Below, piece after piece: positions 47,438 to 55,089 of a stretch of DNA of 64,000 nucleotides. Below the pieces are notes generated by a model that worked only from the letters and a program-made list of their open reading frames with translations, ran no database searches and was not told where the DNA came from. A program made the position numbers and the translations under genes. The stretch covers positions 1-64,000 of the forward strand of contig NZ_JAKRRW010000002.1 in assembly GCF_026191635.1 (NCBI RefSeq). Direction: 5' to 3'. Numbering within the stretch: the first letter of the stretch is position 1; each line of letters opens with the position of its first letter. This DNA is from Photobacterium obscurum. Lineage in GTDB: Bacteria; Pseudomonadota; Gammaproteobacteria; Enterobacterales; Vibrionaceae.

Positions 47438-47691
47438 GTTAGCTCCGCTTCTTGTCTGTCTATTTTTCTATAGTGTGAGCGTCATGCTCAGCTGTACTGA
47501 CTGAGGTATAAGTATAGACATTCGTCAGATACCAGAAACATTAAGTCGGGCATCTATAAATTTCGCTTTGTTTTTATGTTGGGGACTTGAAGAGGGACGA
47601 TGTCGCGGATTGATAATCTGTGGTCCTTAGCGCCATAAAACGCCTTCAGTTATGGCTGAAAACTTTAAGCTTGTGAATATCCTACGGAGGC

Positions 47692-48576
47692 TTATTGGGC
47701 AACTCGCCAGCAATTCCTGCCAAGAGCTTTGGCTTCGTAGAGTGATTTGTCTGCCTGCTCAATGAGTGTTTCTATCCCGCCGTCACTGACATAGTCAGTG
47801 GCTATCCCAAGACTTACTGTACACGTCACTTTTTGGTGGTTGTGGGATATTTTTAACATCTCTACACTTGTTCTGATTTCTTCGGCTATTCGTGTCGCTT
47901 GCTTGGTGCTGGTATCGCCTAAAAGTACGATGAATTCTTCACCACCCAATCGAGCAAAATAGCTGTTTTCCTGTAGTATTGATTTGATGGTTGTTGCAAC
48001 GTCCACAAGCACCTGGTCACCAAATAGGTGCCCGAAGCTATCATTCACCCGTTTAAAGTGGTCAATATCAAAAATAATGACACTTATCTGTCTGGTGTCT
48101 CGGCGAGAACGTTGAATTAGCGACGTGGCCTTGTCGGTCAATGCCCGGCGATTCAAGAGTCCAGTGAGCGGATCGATTTCTGCTAGATGGCGCATTAATT
48201 GAGATTGTTTGTTTTGAAACTCTACCCAACGGTAGGTGCCGGCAAGCAACAGTAAAATACCGGATGGCTTAAATATGCCTTCTAAAATATCTAGAATGGG
48301 TAGTGTCATCGTGAGCTCGTCGATAAGATCTAGAAAGTGGCCCATGAATAGCAGGGATGAAGACACTAGAAAAATCCAGTACATTTCACGTGAACCCTTC
48401 AAGTTTTCGGCGCTGAGCATCATAAACAGGCAGCTGGCGGTCATCGTACCTTCAATGGATACATCTAGGTAATTAGTCGCTTCTGTTGCTGGATGGAATA
48501 CCCAAACATAAGCGAACAATAAGGAAAGAATCGACAAAATAGTCAGTTGAATTTTGAATTTTAAAACATTGACCAT
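47692..48576 (-). CDS. Membrane-bound diguanylate cyclase (GGDEF)
   Basis: 294 residues. About five hydrophobic segments in residues 1-120 form a membrane sensor region of no recognised type. A GGDEF domain follows at about 130-290 with active-site GGEEF (near 220) and substrate-binding N in DIDHFKRVNDSFGH. The allosteric RxxD inhibitory site five residues upstream of GGEEF is absent (QENS), so it lacks product inhibition. It makes cyclic di-GMP. Divergent from the second cyclase gene. Confidence 0.9.
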   Translation of the reverse strand: MVNVLKFKIQLTILSILSLLFAYVWVFHPATEATNYLDVSIEGTMTASCLFMMLSAENLKGSREMYWIFLVSSSLLFMGHFLDLIDELTMTLPILDILEGIFKPSGILLLLAGTYRWVEFQNKQSQLMRHLAEIDPLTGLLNRRALTDKATSLIQRSRRDTRQISVIIFDIDHFKRVNDSFGHLFGDQVLVDVATTIKSILQENSYFARLGGEEFIVLLGDTSTKQATRIAEEIRTSVEMLKISHNHQKVTCTVSLGIATDYVSDGGIETLIEQADKSLYEAKALGRNCWRVAQ

Positions 48577-48927
48577 TTAAATTAGTCCTTGATGAACCTA
48601 TCGCATTCTAGAATATAAATAGTATCAAACATCAGCGATAAACTGGTTGTACAAGGCTAACAGTTAGCAATTTATGGACAAAAAAACAAAGTTTGACCTT
48701 CTTTCTAGGCAATTAATTATTGAGTGTCTGGTTGATTGGACATGACGATAGTTTCCATTTTTCAAGCATGACGTTTTTTAGCTTCTAATGTTCTTGCGGT
48801 AAACCGAACGATTGTACTGTTAGCGTTCGTATGCAAAGTGGTGATGATCTGTATCAATTTATACACTTAAGTAATGTATGATGATTGCGTCGGATTGAGA
48901 TTACGATTGCTAATAAGGGCCACTCAG
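48577..48927. other. Divergent promoter region of two diguanylate cyclase genes
   Basis: 351 bases with no gene. An A/T-rich stretch is present; no operator was recognised. Confidence 0.5.
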
Positions 48928-50727
48928 ATGATGGGGCTAGAAAAAAAGTTAGAGAATATTGATACGAATCATGCGATTGAACTTGCTCCTCGCGTGTGGT
49001 GGGTTGGCCATGTCCAGGAAGGCGATCCATTCCAATGTCATGTTTATCTCATCGAACAAGGCGATCAATCGATTTTGATTGATCCCGGTTCGAAGTTGAC
49101 CTTTGCCAATACGCTAAGAAAGATTAATGAGGTTATTCCGTTTACCTCTATCAAGTATTTTGTATGCCAGCACCAGGATCCTGATATTACAGGTGCAATT
49201 CCGTTAATTGAACAGCTGCTCTGTCGTGATGACGCCGTCGTTGTAACCCATTGGCGGACTAAGATGCTGCTTAAGCATTATGGTTTTGCGATCCCCTTCT
49301 GGCTGATAGAAGACAATGACTGGCAACTGGAACTGGATGATCGGACGCTGAGTTTCTGTTTTACTCCCTATGCGCATTTCCCTGGCGCGTTTACTACGTT
49401 CGATCCTGAATCAGGGATTATGTTCTCGAGTGATCTTTTCGGAGGGCTTACTGAAGAGTTTTCATTGTTTGCAGAAGATGAAGCTTATTTGGAGTGTATG
49501 AAGCCTTTTCATCAGCACTACATTCCGAGTAACGACATCTTGCAGTATGTGCTAAGTGAGATTGAAAAATATCCTATGAGAATGATTGCACCCCAGCATG
49601 GTTCGATTATTCCAAAGCATCTGATCCCATATATGATAGATGGCCTGAAGTCACTCGATTGCGGCTTATATCTACTGCTGCGTGGAACGACAGATTTCAA
49701 TAAGCTGGCGAAGTTTAACGAAACACTCAAGAACATTACCAAAACAATGACGATATACCGAGATTTCAGAGAAATAGCGGCGGCATTGTTCAAGCTGATC
49801 CAAGGTGAAATATCGATTAAGAGCCTGGACTTTTACGTTCGGGATACCGATGGCGATATGCTTCATTTTACTGAGAAAAATCATTATCGCGGCCATGCGG
49901 TAACCCACGTTCCAGAGATGGTTGCTCAGGTATTCGAAGCGGAAGATATACCAGATACGCGTGATGGCAACGAACGTTATGAGCTTAAGACAATAGAAGT
50001 GTCTGGCGTGGTTTGTGAAAGCTTGCTTATTCCGCTGGTGTTGCCTGGTAAGGGAGCTGCCCAAGCCGTCATTCTAATCAGTTTGGAAAGCCTTGATAAT
50101 GATCAGGAGAAAATTCAGCGTGTGGTAGAACAGATGCACCTGCCACTCCAGATTTCGATAGAGAGAGAGATGATCTATCGAGATATGGAAAAAGAGCGTG
50201 AAAAAATCTATCAGCGGTCAATTCGCGATCCTTTGACAAATTTATATACGCGTATCTATATGAAAGATGTTGTTCAAAAATTGTTTGATCAGCAGGATAG
50301 GGAAAAAGGCGCTAATGAGATCGCGATTATGGTGGATATTGATCACTTTAAGAGTATTAATGATACCTATGGCCATAGCCAGGGCGATGCCGTGTTGCAA
50401 GGTGTTGCTTCGGCAATTTTAGAGTTGTGCAGTAGTGCCGATATACCGATCCGGCTTGGTGGAGAGGAGTTCGTTATTTTCTCCCAGGCGGACTGTAGCA
50501 ATGCACTGACTTTTGCTGAAAGGCTGCGTCAGAGAATTGAAAGTATCCAGTGGGAGGGGCTGTCCAAAGACCGGAGAGTGACGGCTAGTTTTGGAGTCGC
50601 CTGCCGAGAACCTAAAGAATCACTGGATACTCTGATTACGCGTGCCGATGTTGCTTTATACCGGGCCAAACATAGCGGTAGGAATCGAACATGTGTTTAT
50701 GAGGAAGAGCAGCCTAATGTGAAGTAA
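48928..50727 (+). CDS. Diiron metallo-beta-lactamase-fold sensor fused to diguanylate cyclase
   Basis: 599 residues from the ATG at 48928, preceded by AAGGG; an in-frame ATG at 48874 lacks one. The N-terminal metallo-beta-lactamase fold (about 20-240) has the full set of diiron ligands in the order of flavodiiron and ODP proteins: H82-x-D84-x-D86, H150, D169 and H224. A GAF-like region of about 160 residues follows, then a GGDEF domain (about 430-595) with RLGGEEF. The acidic second ligand is Asp rather than the usual Glu. The oxygen-binding diiron (ODP) class is known to sense oxygen or redox state, so the likely role is oxygen- or NO-dependent c-di-GMP synthesis. Cytoplasmic. Confidence 0.85.
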   Translation: MMGLEKKLENIDTNHAIELAPRVWWVGHVQEGDPFQCHVYLIEQGDQSILIDPGSKLTFANTLRKINEVIPFTSIKYFVCQHQDPDITGAIPLIEQLLCRDDAVVVTHWRTKMLLKHYGFAIPFWLIEDNDWQLELDDRTLSFCFTPYAHFPGAFTTFDPESGIMFSSDLFGGLTEEFSLFAEDEAYLECMKPFHQHYIPSNDILQYVLSEIEKYPMRMIAPQHGSIIPKHLIPYMIDGLKSLDCGLYLLLRGTTDFNKLAKFNETLKNITKTMTIYRDFREIAAALFKLIQGEISIKSLDFYVRDTDGDMLHFTEKNHYRGHAVTHVPEMVAQVFEAEDIPDTRDGNERYELKTIEVSGVVCESLLIPLVLPGKGAAQAVILISLESLDNDQEKIQRVVEQMHLPLQISIEREMIYRDMEKEREKIYQRSIRDPLTNLYTRIYMKDVVQKLFDQQDREKGANEIAIMVDIDHFKSINDTYGHSQGDAVLQGVASAILELCSSADIPIRLGGEEFVIFSQADCSNALTFAERLRQRIESIQWEGLSKDRRVTASFGVACREPKESLDTLITRADVALYRAKHSGRNRTCVYEEEQPNVK

Positions 50728-50757
50728 GTGGGGGCTGGTTACTTCAACTTTAATGGT

Positions 50758-50797
50758 GATACCAAGCGGCAATGTTTAAGCAAAACCGCTTGGTATC
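50758..50797. repeat. Long inverted repeat between convergent genes
   Basis: A perfect 12-bp stem GATACCAAGCGG / CCGCTTGGTATC with a 16-nt loop. The outer ATACCAA resembles the ends of the palindrome at 13689-13740. It may act as a 3' end for the diguanylate cyclase and eptA transcripts. Confidence 0.6.
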
Positions 50798-50807
50798 TAA
50801 TGGTTAA

Positions 50808-52457
50808 TTAGCTGCGACAGGTGCTGAATACGTCCATACCGGCCTGATAAACATCTGTTTCAACATCCATAATGCCGAGCATGGAATGAAAGATATTATC
50901 TTGAGAATAACTGTTTTGCTTCGCTGCTTGTTTCAAGCATGAGGCATTAATATGTTTACTTTGCTTAAAGCCTTCGGAAAACCAAGCCATCATCGGGACC
51001 TTGGTTTGGTACTCCGGTGCAAGGCTATATGGTGTCCCATGAAGGAACAGGCCATTTTCACCCAGTGACTCACCGTGATCTGAAATGTACAGTAGCGCGG
51101 TATTGTAGCGGGACTCAAGCTTCTTCAGCTTGGCAATTGTTTCACTGAGTACATAGTCGGTATACAAGATGGTATTATCGTAAGTGTTAATAATTTCATC
51201 AACGCCGCAGTTTTCGATATCGCTGCGCGGGCAATCAGGGGTAAAGAAGCGCTTATCCTCTGGGTAACGTTGATAATAGGTCGGTCCGTGGCTGCCGATA
51301 AGATGCATTGTCAACATGCGGTTCCCCTGCATGGCTTCGATATCATTTTCGAAGTTGTCTAATAGCGCCATGTCGTAGCAGGTGCTGCCATTACAATACT
51401 CATTCTTTTCTTTGCGCTCGATCTTCTGCATTGGAATATGCTTTGCGACACCTTTATCGCCGCCATCGTTTTCCTTCCACAGCAACGAGATTCCCGCTCG
51501 TTGCATAATATCCAAAAAGTTATCTTGGTTGTTGGCGATGGGTTTGCTGTAATTACGTTTTGGCATTGCGGAGAACATACAGGGAACAGAGACCGCTGTA
51601 GCTGTTCCGCATGAGCTGACGTCCTGGAACGAGATGACATCAAGATCGCGGGTATATTGATTGGTTGGACGATTATAGCCATTAAGCTCGTAATTCTGTG
51701 AACGCGCGGTCTCACCGAGCACAAATACAAATAAGGTGGGTTTGTTTTCTGACGAAGCCAGTGCTGAGTCTGCTTGTTTTGCATCGAGGCCAATTTGTTG
51801 GTATTCGATTGGTTCAGAGAAGTATGTGTTATTGACATATTTAACAGCACTATATACATAGTGGGTTGGGATGATCATTTTCTTCAGGTAGCTGTTGTTT
51901 CTGCCAACAGAGCTGTAGTCTTTATAGAAAAAGAAAGCAATAATTGCGATAACGACCAGTGATACCAGCATCGAAATAAGTTTGAATAGGACAAGCTTCA
52001 TCGGGCCGTAACTGGTTTTGAATTTGACCTTCCAGATAAATAGGGCAGGTAAAGAGCCCATCAGGGTTGTCCATACTACCGAGTAGCTACTCAGATAGGA
52101 TGTGGCTTCACTGGTATCCGTTTCAAAAATATTTTCAATCATCCCGTAGTCGAAGATAACACCGTAGTTGTACATTGCGTAGCTGACCATGCTTGAGACG
52201 ATAAGCAGTACAATGAAAAAAGGGCGAGCAAAGTACGGCCAGCAAAATAGATTAAAAATAAAGTTAAACGCAGCCAGAAAGAAAAGTGGTATTGAAAGAA
52301 CAAAACCGATTTTTACGCTTTCCAGTTTGCTTAAAATTGCGCTTAGCTCAGAGAGGAGCGGCAAATTAACAACAAGGGTGAAATATACAGCAAGCAACAG
52401 CGGGAAACTGATTAAAGTGAGCTCCCGAGAAGAAATAAAGTGTTTAATTTTGTTCAT
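50808..52457 (-). CDS. eptA: Phosphoethanolamine-lipid A transferase
   Basis: 549 residues. Five N-terminal membrane segments (to about 180) are followed by a periplasmic alkaline-phosphatase-like catalytic domain. Zinc and nucleophile residues are in GETARSQNYELNGYNRPT (E and T), HLIGSHGPTYYQRYP (H) and SDHGESLGENG (D, H). Paired Cys in SSCG...VPCMF, EYCNGSTCY and DCPRSD...NCGV match the disulfides of the EptA/MCR group. It adds phosphoethanolamine to lipid A phosphates, lowering binding of cationic peptides such as polymyxin. It is 28 bases downstream of dgkA. Confidence 0.93.
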   Translation of the reverse strand: MNKIKHFISSRELTLISFPLLLAVYFTLVVNLPLLSELSAILSKLESVKIGFVLSIPLFFLAAFNFIFNLFCWPYFARPFFIVLLIVSSMVSYAMYNYGVIFDYGMIENIFETDTSEATSYLSSYSVVWTTLMGSLPALFIWKVKFKTSYGPMKLVLFKLISMLVSLVVIAIIAFFFYKDYSSVGRNNSYLKKMIIPTHYVYSAVKYVNNTYFSEPIEYQQIGLDAKQADSALASSENKPTLFVFVLGETARSQNYELNGYNRPTNQYTRDLDVISFQDVSSCGTATAVSVPCMFSAMPKRNYSKPIANNQDNFLDIMQRAGISLLWKENDGGDKGVAKHIPMQKIERKEKNEYCNGSTCYDMALLDNFENDIEAMQGNRMLTMHLIGSHGPTYYQRYPEDKRFFTPDCPRSDIENCGVDEIINTYDNTILYTDYVLSETIAKLKKLESRYNTALLYISDHGESLGENGLFLHGTPYSLAPEYQTKVPMMAWFSEGFKQSKHINASCLKQAAKQNSYSQDNIFHSMLGIMDVETDVYQAGMDVFSTCRS

Positions 52458-52485
52458 GATAGTTATTCTAAAAGCGAAGAAGAGA

Positions 52486-52842
52486 TTAAAGCAGGATCAC
52501 TGCCCAGGTCAGAGCTGCGAAAGAAAGTGCAATGAAAACCGCCGCCGAGCCAATGTCTTTTGCACGGCCACTCAATTCATGCCAGTCAGAGCCAACGCGA
52601 TCAACAACGGCTTCTACTGCGGAATTTATGAGTTCGACAATCACCACCAGAATAAGGCTACCGACTAATGCGAGTTGTTCGAGTTTATTAACTGGAAGGG
52701 CAAAGGTGGCTGCAGAGAGTAACAGCAATAAGATCAGTTCTTGGCGAAATGCGGCTTCATATTTCCAAGCGGCTTGAAGCCCTTTTATCGAATAACCTGT
52801 GGCGTGAATAACACGAGTTATCCCTTTTGCTCCTGGTTTCAT
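52486..52842 (-). CDS. dgkA: Diacylglycerol kinase
   Basis: 118 residues from the ATG at 52842; the longer frame to 52872 uses a TTG. Three membrane segments with the DgkA signature VELINSAVEAVVDR (near 67-80) and ENS-like helix residues intact. It rephosphorylates diacylglycerol, a by-product of phosphoethanolamine transfer by EptA, to phosphatidic acid. The tight link to eptA supports that job. First gene of the two-gene unit. Confidence 0.93.
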   Translation of the reverse strand: MKPGAKGITRVIHATGYSIKGLQAAWKYEAAFRQELILLLLLSAATFALPVNKLEQLALVGSLILVVIVELINSAVEAVVDRVGSDWHELSGRAKDIGSAAVFIALSFAALTWAVILL

Positions 52843-53343
52843 ATTTATCTCATTGTCATTGTCATTGTACAAGGTAAGTCTTATTTAAGACTGAGTAATG
52901 GTAAGTTCAGTCAGGTGAATAAAAAGTGAAAACAAGACTGACATGAATTAGCGATGAATATTAAAAAGGAGTGCCGGTCGTTAATAAATCAGCAGATTGT
53001 CTGTGTATGTAGGAAGCGAACAGCTAAATGTAAGCGAATGTATTGGGTAAGACTCTGTTATGTAAAATCACGGTAATAACGACGGCTCGCCACATCCTAT
53101 CTGACGGAGATATGGGATGTTTGAATTATATGCTGAAGGGCGACTTATCCTTAATATGCCAAATAAAGGGTGGGTGTTACTGGAGAAAGAGCAAAAGCTA
53201 TATGATATGTAGCCTAGTGACTCCAAGGTGTTTGGCTATATAGAATATGCCTCCAAATATGATTCAGAGAGTTAAAATTTTGGATACAAAAAAGCCGACA
53301 GGCAGATTGTCGGCTTTTGATGGCAGTGTATTTTAGCTATTCG
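52843..53343. other. Upstream region of dgkA-eptA, no gene seen
   Basis: About 500 bases including the terminator at 53290-53318. The only frame of note (66 codons from 53043) has no ribosome binding site or recognisable product. It should contain the dgkA promoter, where a two-component regulator such as PhoP, PmrA or CarR would bind; no such site was recognised. Confidence 0.5.
53290..53318. terminator. Bidirectional terminator
   Basis: AAAAGCCGACA / TGTCGGCTTTT perfect 11-bp stem with a 7-nt loop; T runs on both strands. It lies 26 bases after the stop of the minus-strand YgjV-like gene. Confidence 0.9.
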
Positions 53344-53601
53344 CTAAGCGGTTTCACAAGAAAGATTAGCTTGCTTGGAGCGCTCTTGTTGCATTTTTGC
53401 CAAGAAATAAATATTTACGCAGGCGATAAAACCATTCGTTACTACTACTGGCATTGCGTCGATCATAAAACCGTATGTAGTGAATAGTACACAGCCAACA
53501 AAGTTTAGAATACGAAGCCATACAATGTCTTTCATCATAAGTGAAATTGCCACCATTAGTGATGATGCATAGCCCAATAGTTCAACCGTGTTGAATTCCA
53601 T
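53344..53601 (-). CDS. Small YgjV-like inner membrane protein
   Basis: 85 residues from the ATG at 53601 (GAGGG upstream). The frame extends eight codons further without a ribosome binding site. Three hydrophobic segments (LLGYASSLMVAISLMM, WLRILNFVGCVLFTTYGF, AMPVVVTNGFIACVNIYFL). The order and the FVGC...YG motif fit the YgjV/semi-SWEET-like group of small membrane proteins, which work as oligomers and may transport small solutes. Function unknown. Confidence 0.7.
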   Translation of the reverse strand: MEFNTVELLGYASSLMVAISLMMKDIVWLRILNFVGCVLFTTYGFMIDAMPVVVTNGFIACVNIYFLAKMQQERSKQANLSCETA

Positions 53602-53899
53602 AATGTTACCCTCTAGTTTTGCCAATCACCTCATCATGAGTCTGTTATCAATTCTGCGATTGATATAAAGGGGGAGATTCCTTGCCCCGAATGGTCTTGT
53701 ATATAAATTATGCTGCAACTATAACAATCGTGAATGTGAGGGTGAACCGGCAAAATTACGGAAAGGGAGCGTTAGCGATTACGCAAACGTTTATTCTGCT
53801 GTTTGTAACTTTTATTGATCGTTTTGATAACGCTTTATAATGAACTTGGTTGCTCATTGTTATTATATGTGTTTTGTTGCAAATAAACTGTAAATCCCC

Positions 53900-54508
53900 T
53901 TAATTTGCCAATTCGACGAAGTTATATACACCGAACAAGCAGATCATCAACCCTCCGAGAAGCTGTAAGTAAAACGGGAAGGTGAGCGTCTCAAAGTGGC
54001 TTTTAAATATTGAACCTGAAATTGCTAGTACACATTGAATGAGTAAGCTTCCCATGAAAATAGCACCTGCAAGTTGTAGGGCAAATAGTAAGTCTAGATG
54101 GCTGGTTGAATGTCCGATAAAGGCCGATAATGCAATTACCGCGATGGGGTTAGCCATGGTTAAATAGAATGTTGCACGAAAGCCGAGTTTCTTGGTCGGT
54201 CGTTTAAAGTTGGCAAGGAGCTTGGTGTTCTGCAGGGCACCAAACATCATATAGAAGCCGGCGAAGATGAGTACCCATGATGAGAGTAAAATGATCTGGT
54301 AATGGAATTGGGCAAAAGTGGTGATAATCCATGTGCCGATCATAAAACTGACCAAAGCGTAACAGTAGTCAGCAAGAGCAGCGCCAATAGCACTTCTTAC
54401 TGCAACTGTGTATCCGTGCTGGATACCATTATTGAGGATGAGGATAGCAATAGGTCCGATAGATAATGATAAGATTAGGCCAAACAGAAATGCTTTGACT
54501 ACTTCCAT
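53900..54508 (-). CDS. LysE/RhtB family exporter
   Basis: 202 residues, six hydrophobic segments. N-terminal GLILSLSIGPIAILILNNGIQHG has the conserved PxGP-like helix break (here IGPIAI), and NPIAVIALSAFIG matches the second LysE motif. Family members export amino acids such as lysine, threonine or homoserine. The gene is single; which amino acid is moved cannot be told. Confidence 0.82.
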   Translation of the reverse strand: MEVVKAFLFGLILSLSIGPIAILILNNGIQHGYTVAVRSAIGAALADYCYALVSFMIGTWIITTFAQFHYQIILLSSWVLIFAGFYMMFGALQNTKLLANFKRPTKKLGFRATFYLTMANPIAVIALSAFIGHSTSHLDLLFALQLAGAIFMGSLLIQCVLAISGSIFKSHFETLTFPFYLQLLGGLMICLFGVYNFVELAN

Positions 54509-54899
54509 AAGCCCTCCAAGGCAACTTAAAATGAGCGTCTAAATAAAGCATAGTCATGGTTGGAATTAATGTGCCACATATGATTTCTTGTTTATTTTCG
54601 AATAAATTTTCAGTCATAAGCTGTTTAAAACTATTAAAAATAATAAGGTTGAAATTAGTGGTTTTATAATGAAGTGATTCATTATGCAGTGTGATTGCAT
54701 TTATTTTGCATAATAATTGATTTTGCAGAAGTGGGATTGAATACACAATTTTATTAGTGGGTACTTAACGAGCGGCTCAATGGCCAGAGTAGCCGCAATA
54801 TACCTAAATACAGATATTTGTTCGGGGGAGGGCGGAAAAAAGAAAGAAAGCGCGGAGGCTTTCTTTCTTGAACTGTGAATGAGGTTAGCTACAGTCTTA
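54509..54899. other. Intergenic region after the small Cys-rich gene
   Basis: 391 bases without a gene, AT-rich. It holds the terminator at 54834-54869 and presumably the promoter of the LysE-type gene. Confidence 0.55.
54834..54869 (-). terminator. Terminator of the CoA-transferase/Cys-rich protein transcript
   Basis: AAGAAAGAAAGC / GCTTTCTTTCTT 12-bp stem with a 6-nt loop and six further U on the minus strand, 30 bases after the stop of the small gene. Confidence 0.85.
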
Positions 54900-55046
54900 T
54901 TAATCCTGAGCCTTATTCACTTTTGGCTTAAGTGGTTGATCGCCAATTGTGGTTTTCCCCGGACAGACCTTCCTGACCGGGCATTTGGGACATCCCCAAA
55001 TGGCGGCGTAGGGACATAATGCCATTTCCTTGTTTTTCTTTGTCAT
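54900..55046 (-). CDS. 48-residue Cys-rich protein
   Basis: An open frame too short for most gene finders, ATG at 55046-55044 and stop TAA at 54902-54900. The ribosome binding site AGAGGT lies six bases before the ATG, and a strong terminator follows. The protein is basic, starts MTKKNKEMAL and has four Cys, at 11, 19, 22 and 28, in the pattern C-x7-C-x2-C-x5-C, with Pro after each Cys except C19-P20 and C22-P23, which also have it. This looks like a small zinc- or iron-binding knuckle. It follows the CoA-transferase-family gene by 43 bases and probably shares its transcript. Family not recognised. Confidence 0.7.
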   Translation of the reverse strand: MTKKNKEMALCPYAAIWGCPKCPVRKVCPGKTTIGDQPLKPKVNKAQD

Positions 55047-55089
55047 GAATTACCTCTTTCTGCTTTGCTCACATAGAATGGGCTGTTTA

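Noticed and set aside
47605-47627. Short stretch resembling the anticodon arm of tRNA-Cys
   Set aside because: The match to GCGGATTGCAAATCCGTGG is only partial, the anticodon loop would be too short and no acceptor or T arm can be found; probably chance.
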